Shown in pieces: positions 1 through 7,658 of a stretch of DNA of 40,022 nucleotides; within the stretch, counting starts at the first letter, position 1, and each line of letters begins with the position of its first letter. The notes below the pieces were generated by a model, which saw only the letters and a list, made by a program, of their open reading frames with translations, searched no databases and was not told the origin of the DNA. The stretch spans positions 1 through 40,022 of the forward strand of contig JAFKGI010000062.1 of the NCBI GenBank assembly GCA_017307785.1, written 5' to 3'. The translations under genes were made by a program, and so were the position numbers. The stretch comes from Vulcanimicrobiota bacterium. GTDB taxonomy: Bacteria > Vulcanimicrobiota > Xenobia > Xenobiales > JADMJV01.

Positions 1-1198
1 ATGGGAGAATTTGACCGAGAAGATCGTCAGTGACTTCCAGGGCGCGCTTTTGGGCGGAACCTTGCTCATCGAAGGAAAGAAAGGGCATATCCCGGTTGGC
101 ATTGACGGTTTCTCGCACTTGACCACGCCCGTCCGACAGGGTGGCGACTCCCCGAATATGCTCCTTATCGGACTGAATGTGCAGCGAAATCACGCAATCG
201 GGGTCGGAATCGATCAGGTCGAATTGACCCAGCGCACCGCGCAGCTTGTCTTTAATAGGATTGGCGTCCAGATTGACCTGATAAGGCTCTTCCCAGGTGC
301 GATAGTAACGTCCGCTTCCGCTGTTCCGCGTATTGTAGCCGGTGTAGCCGTCGGCCTGGAAATTCCCCAGCGAAACTCTTAGACGAATAGGGATCAGACC
401 AATTTGCAGGGAGGTCAATTGTTCCGGCGGGACGGTGACCTCGCCTTCGGCGGCGTAGTGCCCGGGAGCCCAGGCGCGATAATGATGGCTGCCGGCCTTG
501 ACGTCGAGCAGGGCCGGCGCCGGGGCGGGCGCGCCGTTGTCCAGAGAGAAATCGATGGGGACCCCGCTGGATTCGATGCGCAGGTAGGCTCCCAGAGGCA
601 GCAACTCTACTTTCTGGGTCAGCACCTGGCCGAGTTCCAGGGTGCCGTTGCGTTCGTAGCTCTGGTAATTCTCCTGAACGACGGCCCAGCGGTGATGGCC
701 GGGCTTCAGGTCGACCTGACACGGCGTCGCGCCGGATTCTACGCCATCCACCACGACTTTGGCTCCGCTGGGCTCCGAAGTCAGGGAAAGACCGGTGCGC
801 AACTGAGATTGCTTGACCAGGTTGGGCGATTGCAACTGCAGGCAGCGAAAAGCCCCTTCGGCCGCTTGAGCAGGCGAATTGTATCGGCGCAAGAGGTTGT
901 CCAGGGTAACTTTGTTGCCCTGACGGCGCACCACCGCCAGCGCCGGCAGTTCCTGGCCGGTGAGGGCGAAGTCTCGCCGCCAGCGGTTTGCGGTATTTGG
1001 ATCGGCCCAGTCGGCGGTGGTGACCGAAAGCTCCACGTCCTGAAGCTGATTGGCGGCGCGCAGTCGCAGCAACAGCTGCTTGGCTTGAGCCGAAAGGCGA
1101 GCTTGAGCGGGGTTGCGGCTATCGAGCAGCAAGGTCACGCCAGGCTCGGCAGCCAGAGGAGCGGACAGAAGAATGGCCAGGGCAATCCGCGGGATCAC
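1..1198 (-). CDS. Secreted PEGA-domain protein (C-terminus outside window)
   Basis: An open frame begins at a GTG at 1198 and runs off the left edge, giving about 399 residues. The stop codon of metB lies in the same frame, so the gene cannot begin further upstream. The N-terminus is a Sec signal peptide (VIPRIALAILLSAPLAAEP). Around residues 150-190 lies a PEGA-type unit with the pattern SLTSEPSGAKVVVDGVESG followed by TPCQVDLKPGHH, the surface beta-sandwich repeat typical of this family. A second, weaker unit follows. The rest is unrecognised. PEGA domains usually sit in extracytoplasmic or envelope proteins; the target is unknown. The start is 18 bases after metB, so co-transcription under the SAM riboswitch is possible. 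The ribosome site is weak (AGG just before GTG). Family call is good for the domain, not for the whole protein. Confidence 0.8.
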   Translation of the reverse strand, partial: MIPRIALAILLSAPLAAEPGVTLLLDSRNPAQARLSAQAKQLLLRLRAANQLQDVELSVTTADWADPNTANRWRRDFALTGQELPALAVVRRQGNKVTLDNLLRRYNSPAQAAEGAFRCLQLQSPNLVKQSQLRTGLSLTSEPSGAKVVVDGVESGATPCQVDLKPGHHRWAVVQENYQSYERNGTLELGQVLTQKVELLPLGAYLRIESSGVPIDFSLDNGAPAPAPALLDVKAGSHHYRAWAPGHYAAEGEVTVPPEQLTSLQIGLIPIRLRVSLGNFQADGYTGYNTRNSGSGRYYRTWEEPYQVNLDANPIKDKLRGALGQFDLIDSDPDCVISLHIQSDKEHIRGVATLSDGRGQVRETVNANRDMPFLSFDEQGSAQKRALEVTDDLLGQILP

Positions 1199-1216
1199 CC
1201 TGGCCGATTTCCGCGC

Positions 1217-2422
1217 TTAAGCCGCCACGACCTCCCGCTCCACTTCAGAGGGCAGGCTGGCCAGGACGCCGTCGAGAGCTTCCGTGAGATCGGCCAGCAA
1301 GTCCTGGGCCCCTTCGAGTCCGATGGAGAGGCGAATCAGCTGATTGGAAATGCCGGCTTTGGCACGGGCGGCTTCGTCCATCGAGGCGTGGGTCATGGTG
1401 GCGGGGTGGGCAATCAGGCTTTCCACGCCGCCCAGCGACTCTGCCAGGCTGAAATACTCGAGGGCTTCCACCAGCAGACGCACCTGTTCTTCGCCGCCGG
1501 CCACTTCAAAGCTGATCATGGCGCCGAAACCGTGCTGCTGGCGGCAGGCCAGCAGATGTCCGGGATGGCTGGTCAGGCCGGGGTAATAAACCTTGGCCAC
1601 GGCCCCGTGCTGTTCCAAAAAGCGGGCCACCTGGAGAGCGGTTTTTTCCTGCTGGCGAATGCGCACTTCCAGGGTGCGCAGACCGCGCAGCGTCTGGTAG
1701 GCGTCGAAGGGCGATCCGGTATTGCCGATGCAATTGGCCCAGAAGGCGAAGTCCTGATGCAGTTCGGGAGTTCTCGAGATCAGAGCACCGCCCACCACGT
1801 CACTGTGGCCGTTGAGATATTTGGTGGTGGAGTGGATTACGATGTCGGCGCCCAGCTCGAAGGGGCGCTGCAACACGGGAGAAAGGAAGGTATTGTCGGC
1901 GGCGCACAGAGTTCCGTAGCGCTTGGCCAGGGTGCACACGGCGCGCACGTCGGTAAGACGCAGCAGCGGGTTGCTGGGGGTCTCGATGAGGATGAGCTTG
2001 GGAGCTTCCTCGGCGAAAGCTTGCTCCAGCTTCTGCAGGTCGGTCTGGTCCACCCAGCGCACTCGGAAGGAACCGCGCTCGGCTTTGCAGCGCAAGAGGC
2101 GATGAGTTCCGCCGTAACAGTCGTGAGGAGCGAAGATGAGCTCGCCAGGCTTGACGGCGTAGGTGAGCAGATCCAGGGCGGCCATTCCGCTGGCCACCAG
2201 CACGGCGCCGTGGCCGCCCTCCAATTTGGCGATGGCCTGTCCGGCCGTGTCGCGGGTGGGGTTGCCGCTGCGGCTGTAGTCATACTCGCGCTTGTTCTTG
2301 AAACCGTCAAAGGTGTAGTTGCTGCTCAAGTAGAGGGGGGGCATGACAGCACCGTGGGCGGTATCGGTTTCGACTCCGGCGCGAGCGGCCAGGGTGGCGG
2401 GACTACAGGCGGGCTTGGACAT
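1217..2422 (-). CDS. metB: Cystathionine gamma-synthase
   Basis: This PLP enzyme joins an activated homoserine with cysteine to give cystathionine, a step of methionine synthesis in the cytosol. The 401-residue protein follows E. coli MetB along its whole length, including YDYSRSGNPTRD, APHDCYGG, the PLP lysine in STTKYLNGHSDVV near residue 200, FGAMISFE and LAESLGGVESL. The frame is open to 2533, but the ATG at 2422 has AGAGGAAG about 8 bases upstream and begins with the MetB-like MSKPACSPATLAARAG. The longer version would translate riboswitch sequence. The SAM-I riboswitch upstream fits regulation by S-adenosylmethionine. A related O-acetylhomoserine sulfhydrylase is less likely, given the motif-level match to MetB. 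A PEGA-domain gene follows in the same direction. Confidence 0.95.
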   Translation of the reverse strand: MSKPACSPATLAARAGVETDTAHGAVMPPLYLSSNYTFDGFKNKREYDYSRSGNPTRDTAGQAIAKLEGGHGAVLVASGMAALDLLTYAVKPGELIFAPHDCYGGTHRLLRCKAERGSFRVRWVDQTDLQKLEQAFAEEAPKLILIETPSNPLLRLTDVRAVCTLAKRYGTLCAADNTFLSPVLQRPFELGADIVIHSTTKYLNGHSDVVGGALISRTPELHQDFAFWANCIGNTGSPFDAYQTLRGLRTLEVRIRQQEKTALQVARFLEQHGAVAKVYYPGLTSHPGHLLACRQQHGFGAMISFEVAGGEEQVRLLVEALEYFSLAESLGGVESLIAHPATMTHASMDEAARAKAGISNQLIRLSIGLEGAQDLLADLTEALDGVLASLPSEVEREVVAA

Positions 2423-2445
2423 TGGTTTTCTTCCTCTCTTTGTGG

Positions 2446-2477
2446 CAGAAAACCATCGAGCCGCTCGGAGCGGCTCG
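2446..2477 (-). terminator. Attenuator-like hairpin between riboswitch and metB
   Basis: On the minus strand a perfect GAGCCGC/GCGGCTC inverted repeat (2458-2476) is followed within a few bases by GGTTTTC. It lies between the SAM-I aptamer and the metB ribosome site, where the expression platform should be. The U run is short, so termination is plausible but not certain. A second inverted repeat, GGTTTTCT/AGAAAACC (2447-2454 with 2424-2431), encloses the metB Shine-Dalgarno in its loop and could act on translation. Confidence 0.55.
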
Positions 2478-2536
2478 CGTATCGAAAGATGCGTTGGCAG
2501 AAAAAGCCCGCGTTTGCGATGTGCCAGTAGCACTTC

Positions 2537-2645
2537 GCCTCATCTCTCGGCATTGCTGCCGCAGGAGTTGGCACCTTCGCCGTTTGCACGGACAGGTTGC
2601 CCCAGCTTCACAGGGCCTGAACCCTCTGCTGGTCTCGATGATTTG
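2537..2645 (-). promoter_or_regulatory. SAM-I (S-box) riboswitch upstream of metB
   Basis: Read on the minus strand, all SAM-I landmarks appear in order. P1 is UCAUC paired with GAUGA. P2 is CCAGC paired with GCUGG. The conserved AGAGGG, GGCCC, UGUGAAGC and GGCAACC blocks follow. P3 is CCGU-GCAA-ACGG, then GGUGCCAACUCC, and P4 is CGGC-AGCAAU-GCCG. Known function of the class: S-adenosylmethionine binding turns off methionine genes. The target here is metB, about 115 bases downstream, with an attenuator-like hairpin in between. Confidence 0.95.
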
Positions 2646-2653
2646 ATAGGCTT

Positions 2654-2683
2654 ACGTTAGGACAAGGTCGGCCATGCTGTCAA
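2654..2683 (-). promoter_or_regulatory. Predicted sigma-70-type promoter of the metB riboswitch transcript
   Basis: On the minus strand a perfect TTGACA (2678-2683) precedes a weak -10 candidate TAACGT (2654-2659) with an 18-base spacer, a few bases before the SAM-I aptamer. The -35 box overlaps the most upstream possible ATG (2674) of the opposite-strand gene, which argues that the gene starts further down. Confidence 0.55.
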
Positions 2684-2757
2684 GCACGACATGTTCACAT
2701 TCTGCTCAAGACCTTTGCGGCAAAGGTAAAAGTCGCTATTTTAGTAACTATTCCGGA

Positions 2758-4095
2758 GTGAGTGATGTCTCGGAACTCGAGAAGTTTCTTCTCGAGCAGG
2801 TGGGTGAGGGTCAGCATGACTCCGGCGGTAAGTTCACTCTGGCGCGCAGTAAGGCACTGGAGAAGCTGGCCAATTTTCAGCTGCCCCGGGAGACGGCCTG
2901 GGTCAGCAAACTGGTGCAGGCAGCCGTGGCGGGAGGCTCGAGCGGGATGGCCGTGCGCCAGACCAACCGCGACACCTTCTTCGTTTTTGAGCCGCCGGCC
3001 GACTGGACGCTGGCCGGGGTCGAAGAGGCTTTCTACGATCCCGAGGTCAGCTCGGACCGCGCTCTGGATCATTTTAAGCGAGGCCTCTGGCCCGTTTCCA
3101 TCCGTGATGCCAGGCCTTTCCGACTGGTGCTGCCGGGCATCGACCAGGCGTTGATTTGGAACGGCCAGGACTTTCAGCGGCGGCCCTGTGAGCCGGTCAA
3201 ATACCTGGAGCTAACCGTTTCCATGCGCAGTCGTTGGGGAGGAGTGGGACTGCCCCTTTTCGGCGGTATCGAAGCGGCCCGGGCCAACGCCGCCACCATG
3301 CGCGAACTCTGCGAAAACTGCTTCACCTGTCCGATTCCCCTGAAGGTCGACGGCCGGCGTCTGGACGCTTTGCAGGGCTGCCCTATGCACGGGTTCAGTC
3401 CCTCCAGCTATCCCGTTCGGGTGGCCCTGACCGATGCCGATCTGCCCGGATTTCGGGTGCCGCGTCTGACCTTCGGGGGCTATGAACCCGTCAATCCGGG
3501 TCATTCCAAGCTCAACACCATCTATCAGCCGAAGGTCTTCGTGCCGCAACGAATTGCGGTGGCTCTGGTCGTCTGCGCCAGTATCGAGAAAACCGGCGTG
3601 GGAGATACCAGTCGGCCCATTCCGCTAAGCCGTTCGAGCACCTTGAGTTGGGTGCGCGACGGCGTGGTGGTAGGCAGAGAAGCCTTGACGGTGAGTCAGT
3701 GGAGTTGCGCGGCCGGCGTCTTCCTAAGCGCCGACGGGTTGGATTCTGACTTGACCGGCTTCGGGTTGATCCGCACTCCCGAAGTGGACCGGCGCAAACG
3801 AATCGCCTGCATGGCTGCCTGTGACTTGCTCCAGGATACCAGCGTGTCCCTGGATGTCTATGTGCGCACCGTTCTCCATCGAGCCTATTGGCTCGGAGGC
3901 CTGATGTTTGTGGGCGGCCTGGCCATGTGCCTGGTTGAACCGATCAGCGGCTTTTTCCTGGCCGGAGGAGGCGCTACCGGGAGCGCCGCCGTAACCGCGG
4001 CCGTCAACGTCAGTGCCGAGCGCGCGCTGGAGGTCACGTTGCAAGACGATCTGCAGAGACTGCAAAGCGAATGGAGACGACAATGGGGAGCTTAG
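2758..4095 (+). CDS. Degenerate GHKL/HSP90-like ATPase-fold protein, function unknown
   Basis: About 445 residues. The N-terminal segment GGKFTLARSKALEKL followed by WVSKLVQAAVAGG and a beta strand looks like the N-box region of GHKL (HSP90/histidine kinase) ATPases, but the usual N-box asparagine and acid are absent, so ATP binding is doubtful. The middle holds a cysteine cluster, CENCFTC (about residues 185-191), followed by CPIPLKVDGR and a further GCPMHGF. A hydrophobic stretch near the C-terminus (GGLMFVGGLAMCLVEPISGFF) may be membrane-associated. The start is uncertain: ATG 2674 overlaps the metB promoter, so GTG 2758 is preferred, though it lacks a clear ribosome site. It overlaps the next gene and is probably co-transcribed with it. 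The fold assignment is inference from pattern only. Confidence 0.6.
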   Translation: MSDVSELEKFLLEQVGEGQHDSGGKFTLARSKALEKLANFQLPRETAWVSKLVQAAVAGGSSGMAVRQTNRDTFFVFEPPADWTLAGVEEAFYDPEVSSDRALDHFKRGLWPVSIRDARPFRLVLPGIDQALIWNGQDFQRRPCEPVKYLELTVSMRSRWGGVGLPLFGGIEAARANAATMRELCENCFTCPIPLKVDGRRLDALQGCPMHGFSPSSYPVRVALTDADLPGFRVPRLTFGGYEPVNPGHSKLNTIYQPKVFVPQRIAVALVVCASIEKTGVGDTSRPIPLSRSSTLSWVRDGVVVGREALTVSQWSCAAGVFLSADGLDSDLTGFGLIRTPEVDRRKRIACMAACDLLQDTSVSLDVYVRTVLHRAYWLGGLMFVGGLAMCLVEPISGFFLAGGGATGSAAVTAAVNVSAERALEVTLQDDLQRLQSEWRRQWGA

Positions 4096-4823
4096 TGGCA
4101 CAAGCTTTCGGCTATCGACTGGGGTTCCGTTGGGAGTCGGAGACGGCCCGCGAAATCGTCGAGGGAGTGCTGCTGGCAGACTGGGAGAGATGTGAGAGGC
4201 TCGAGGCCGATCACTGGTTTCGCCTGGATGCTCAGGAGCGCCTCTTCGATGGAGAGCAACTCTTTGCCGAAGATGGAGACCTGCGGCTCAAGCTGCAGCA
4301 ACTGGTGCAAATGCATCTGACCGGGGAAGCACGAGACTTTCTCTTTGTGCACGCGGGAGTGGTGGGCTGGCAGGGGCGGGCGCTGGTGATTCCGGGGCCC
4401 TCGCGGGCCGGCAAGTCGACGCTGGTGCTGGAGCTGATCCGGGCCGGGGCGCAGTTTTTCTCGGATGAATTCGCAGTATTTGACCGATCGGGCCTGGTGT
4501 ATGCCTACCCCAGACCGCTGTGGCAACGCCTTTCGAAAACCAAGAAACAAAGTCATTCGCCGCAAGAACTGGGCTGGCGACCGGGTCCGCCGTTGCCGGT
4601 GGGAACATTGCTGATGACCCAATTCGTCAAGGGAGCCCGCTGGAAACCGCGAGAATTAGACGTGGAAAGCAGCCTGCAAGAGATTTGGAAAGAAGTGCGC
4701 TACCCCAGCTGCCGGCCGGGTGCGCGAGAGTGGCTGGCCTCGGCTCTTTCGGCCGCACGCTGCCTGAAGGGTGCCCGGGGAGAAACGGCCGAGATGCTGC
4801 CAGGGTTGCTAAGCGGTGTCTAG
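4083..4823 (+). CDS. HPr kinase-like P-loop protein
   Basis: The 246-residue protein has the arrangement of HprK-related proteins: FVHAGVVGWQGRALVIPG leading into a Walker A loop GPSRAGKST near residues 104-112, then SDEFAVFD, which corresponds to the acidic D-E/D block after the P-loop of HprK-type kinases. The N-terminal HprK domain is absent, so a classical HPr Ser kinase role is unlikely. Family members of this kind usually stand in small modification or surface operons with unknown substrates. An ATG at 4071 is also possible, but 4083 has GGAG six bases upstream. It overlaps the preceding gene by 13 bases and ends 11 bases before the next, so the three genes look like one operon. A second, longer HprK-related gene is at 26796. 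Confidence 0.75.
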   Translation: MGSLVAQAFGYRLGFRWESETAREIVEGVLLADWERCERLEADHWFRLDAQERLFDGEQLFAEDGDLRLKLQQLVQMHLTGEARDFLFVHAGVVGWQGRALVIPGPSRAGKSTLVLELIRAGAQFFSDEFAVFDRSGLVYAYPRPLWQRLSKTKKQSHSPQELGWRPGPPLPVGTLLMTQFVKGARWKPRELDVESSLQEIWKEVRYPSCRPGAREWLASALSAARCLKGARGETAEMLPGLLSGV

Positions 4824-4834
4824 AAAGTAGAGCT

Positions 4835-5236
4835 GTGCGCAAAGCAACGGTTCTGCTTTTCCTGTTGACGGCCATCCAGGGGTGGTGCATTCCGGTCAAT
4901 CCCGCCCCGACCGCCTCCCCCACCGCCAGCCCCAGTCCCAAGCTGCTGCCGCATCAGCGCCCCATTCCTCTGGAAATGCAGCTGCCCAACGCCAACTGGC
5001 AGCGCATTCGCGGCACCGTGGTGCGACCCGTGGACGGCAAGCTCTGGTATGCCCGCACCAACGGTTTGATGCCCCTCAATTCGATCATCAGCATTCAGCG
5101 CGAGGGCAGCAAAATCAATGGTGGGAAAGTCATCGAGGCGGCCCGAGACGGCATTTTCCTGGAGCCCTGGGCGGGCGATTCGATCCAGCCGGGTGACGAC
5201 GTGATCATCGAATCAGTGGCTCCTCCCCCGCCCTGA
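4835..5236 (+). CDS. Small secreted protein with Pro/Ser/Thr linker
   Basis: The 133-residue protein starts with a GTG at 4835 and a clear signal peptide (VRKATVLLFLLTAIQGWC). A cysteine at the end of the hydrophobic core could be a lipobox-like position, but the surrounding residues are not a good match. A low-complexity linker (NPAPTASPTASPSPK) leads to a compact domain of about 90 residues (residues 45-130) with no family I recognise. An alternating beta pattern (RGTVVRPVDGKLWYA, DGIFLEPWAGDSIQPGDDVII) suggests a small beta barrel. It is the last gene of the operon that contains the GHKL-like and HprK-like genes. Its 3' end overlaps the convergent gene by 32 bases. Confidence 0.7.
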   Translation: MRKATVLLFLLTAIQGWCIPVNPAPTASPTASPSPKLLPHQRPIPLEMQLPNANWQRIRGTVVRPVDGKLWYARTNGLMPLNSIISIQREGSKINGGKVIEAARDGIFLEPWAGDSIQPGDDVIIESVAPPPP

Positions 5237-5660
5237 CCTGACGCAAATGCACCGGTTCTCCCCCGCAGATCTGGTCGATCCATTTGCGCACCCAATCGTC
5301 CCAAAGGGCCGGCTCGGCGTGCATTTCGGCCTCGCCCTCAAAGCACAAATGGACTTCTTCCCAACCGTAGGAAAACGTGCAAAGCACGCCGTCCCCGACC
5401 ACGCTGGCCTCGGGAATTCCTAATTCCAGCTCCAGGCGGCTGTGGCACTGCGAAAGCCGCCCGTGACAGTAAACCGAGAGCCGGCTGAGCTGTCCATCTT
5501 GATGAAATTCCGCGCTGGGCCCGTGCACGACTTCGTGCGGCCGCGACAGCCAGGTGCCGCTGCGCAGCCATTCGCGGTCGACCTTGCACCAGCGTTCGTC
5601 GCGGGCAGGCTGACGCGAGTCCGTCGCCTTTTTGCGGCGGCGGGAAAAAAAACGAAACAT
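5205..5660 (-). CDS. Hypothetical cytosolic protein, 151 residues
   Basis: The ATG at 5660 has GGGGGAG six bases upstream and is preferred over a TTG four codons earlier. The N-terminus is strongly basic (MFRFFSRRRKK) with no signal peptide. The body alternates short beta-like segments (EFHQDGQLSRLSVYCHGRLSQ, shown here in part as GQLSRLSVYCHG) with acidic stretches and ends in a tryptophan-rich part (ALWDDWVRKWIDQICGG). I do not recognise a family. It is convergent with, and overlaps, the small secreted protein gene. Confidence 0.6.
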   Translation of the reverse strand: MFRFFSRRRKKATDSRQPARDERWCKVDREWLRSGTWLSRPHEVVHGPSAEFHQDGQLSRLSVYCHGRLSQCHSRLELELGIPEASVVGDGVLCTFSYGWEEVHLCFEGEAEMHAEPALWDDWVRKWIDQICGGEPVHLRQVRAGEEPLIR

Positions 5661-5763
5661 TTGCTCCCCCAAAGGTAGATCTGACCGCTGCAGATTATTT
5701 TCGAGGAGATAAATCGCGCGTAAATCTCCGTCCCTGATGTAACGTGAGGACGGCTATTTTTTG

Positions 5764-7602
5764 CTATTTGGACGCTTCGGCTCGGGCGTGCAGAACTTTG
5801 GAAAGACGATCCGGAGTATTGGGGATGCGCTCGAGGTGGGGGTAGTGCGGACCACCGCTGTAGTTGACGGTCAGGTCCCGGAAGTAATCGCCGTTTTCGA
5901 CCAGCAGCTTGATGGACCCGGCTTTGGCGGCGATGGCCTCGTCCAGGATTTTCTTGGTGTATTTTCGACCGTTGACGGCCATGAGTCGCATTCCCGGGGC
6001 CAGTCCCGCCTGAGCGGAGGGGCCGGCTTCGTTGACATCCCGCACCTTGCCGTCGGAGTTGAGGGAGAAGCCAATGCTGAACATACGGCTGACCCCACCC
6101 TTGGAACGCTCGTCGAAGGCGCTCAGTTCGGGATTGGGTTTGTCGTTGTAGACAAGCCGGTAGCCCGCTTTCTCCAGGGCCCCTCGGAAATATTTGCCGT
6201 CCTTGGCGTCCAGGCGGGCGCGAATTTCCTTGCGCCAATCGTTCTTCACCAGTTGATTGAGGGTGGTGTAGACCTCTTCTTCCTGGTAGGGCTTGACCTC
6301 GGGCTTGCCGCTGGCACCCCCGAAGAAGCGAGCGCAGAAATCGTCGAGGCAGACCTTGTCGTCGCTGAGCTCCCGCAATCGGGCGTCGACTTCCAGCCAG
6401 AGCATGATCGACTCGGAGTAGAAGTCGGTGGTGCGGCGCAGAGCTTTCCAACTGGCGGGCGCTTCGTAGAGACGCTGGGCAGCGGTGGCGGTATCGGCCA
6501 GAGGACGCCAGCGCTTGCCGGCTTCGTGCTCGTAAGAAGCTGCGATGTAGGCCAGCGAATCCTGCCAACGTTCCGGCTTCATGACGCCGGCGCGCACCGG
6601 CAAAATCTCGCCCCAGAAGGTGGTCATCCCCTCATAGACCCAGAGCAGGCTGCCGTCCATCGGCTTCAGGTAATCGGGGCTGAGCAGACCGGCCGGACGG
6701 CGGAATTTGCCGCACCAGGAATGCACGAATTCGTGGGCCAGTAGCTCGGCCAGCGCCTGACGTCCGGTTTCCTCCAACAGTGTATCCTCTTCCATGACGT
6801 TGTCGGAGGACTGATGATGTTCGAGACCGCCGAATCCGCGGGGAACTTCGGTCAACGAAATAAGCCAATCGTAGTGAGCGTAGTGGCGACTCTGAAAGAC
6901 CAGGCCGGCCTCTTCCACCAGGCGATTGAGAACTTTGTTGTAGTCGGCCGGCATCTTGACGGCTTCTAGGCGCTCCCCGGCTACGTGCAGGCCGTGCGGT
7001 AAGGCGGGAACGTTGGGAAAGGGACGGGGCTGAAAGGGAACGTGGGTCATGTGCTGGCCCATCAGCAGGGGCGAGTCGACCATGGTGGTGAGATCGGCTT
7101 CGGGCAGGCGGATTTCTCCGGTGGCCGGAGTGGTGGTCAGAGCACCCACGCCTTGCCAGCCAGGGGGCAGCTGCACGGAACCCTGGACGCGAATGTCGTC
7201 GCCGCTTTTTCCTTCTGGGTAAAGCAGAACTTCATTCCAGCTAATGACTCCCAGTTTCTCGCTGGCAAAGCCATTGACGAAAGAAAACTTGATGTCCAGG
7301 TGGTCCACGCCGGCGGGGACTTCGATTTTGAGGCGATACATTTCCAACGGATCGCGCTGCCAGTTCAATTCGGTGGCGCCGGCCATGATGTGGAGGTCGA
7401 CCACTCCATCCAGGGGCCCGGTGGGTCCGTGCTCGCCCGGGATCCACTTGGCGTAAAGCAGGTTGCAGGGACCCGGTGTGACGGGCACGCTCAGCTGGAC
7501 TCCAAAAAGGCGGCGGGGCGCCTGAGTGGCGTCGATTTTGGCCACGATCGGCTGGGCGACGGCGGCGGCGGTGAGCAGGGCGGCAAGTGCGAGAGTTTTC
7601 AT
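5764..7602 (-). CDS. M61-family metallopeptidase with PDZ domain, secreted
   Basis: M61 (glycyl aminopeptidase-like) enzymes are zinc peptidases that trim N-terminal residues; bacterial members are usually exported. The 612-residue product has a signal peptide (MKTLALAALLTAAAVAQP), an N-terminal beta-sandwich as expected for M61, the zinc motif HEFVHSW near residue 288 and a downstream YEGMTTFWGE that supplies the third ligand. A PDZ domain follows at about residues 500-575 (FSLNSDGKVRDVNEAGPSAQAGLAPGM, of which GPSAQAGLAPGM is diagnostic). The frame is open 17 codons further upstream, but the signal peptide sets the start at 7602. It is divergent from the PAP2 gene, with only about 57 bases between the starts. 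Confidence 0.9.
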   Translation of the reverse strand: MKTLALAALLTAAAVAQPIVAKIDATQAPRRLFGVQLSVPVTPGPCNLLYAKWIPGEHGPTGPLDGVVDLHIMAGATELNWQRDPLEMYRLKIEVPAGVDHLDIKFSFVNGFASEKLGVISWNEVLLYPEGKSGDDIRVQGSVQLPPGWQGVGALTTTPATGEIRLPEADLTTMVDSPLLMGQHMTHVPFQPRPFPNVPALPHGLHVAGERLEAVKMPADYNKVLNRLVEEAGLVFQSRHYAHYDWLISLTEVPRGFGGLEHHQSSDNVMEEDTLLEETGRQALAELLAHEFVHSWCGKFRRPAGLLSPDYLKPMDGSLLWVYEGMTTFWGEILPVRAGVMKPERWQDSLAYIAASYEHEAGKRWRPLADTATAAQRLYEAPASWKALRRTTDFYSESIMLWLEVDARLRELSDDKVCLDDFCARFFGGASGKPEVKPYQEEEVYTTLNQLVKNDWRKEIRARLDAKDGKYFRGALEKAGYRLVYNDKPNPELSAFDERSKGGVSRMFSIGFSLNSDGKVRDVNEAGPSAQAGLAPGMRLMAVNGRKYTKKILDEAIAAKAGSIKLLVENGDYFRDLTVNYSGGPHYPHLERIPNTPDRLSKVLHARAEASK

Positions 7603-7658
7603 AGCCGCCCATGTGCGCGCTCGCGGGAGCAATCTCCTCGAGCGGTGAAACAAAGCCG

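Noticed and set aside
404..2530. Long plus-strand open frame of 708 codons
   Set aside because: It is antisense to metB and the PEGA gene, both of which have clear homology, and its translation is unlike any protein family.
2423..2533. metB starting upstream at 2533
   Set aside because: The additional 37 codons come from the riboswitch expression platform and aptamer edge; the ATG at 2422 has a good ribosome site and the right N-terminus.
5728..5763. Plus-strand terminator (CCGTCC...GGACGG then CTATTTTTT)
   Set aside because: The stem is only six pairs with a 14-base loop, and no plus-strand gene ends within 490 bases, so the support is too thin to annotate.
5761..6744. Plus-strand open frame of 327 codons
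   Set aside because: It is antisense to the M61 peptidase, whose catalytic and PDZ motifs are intact.
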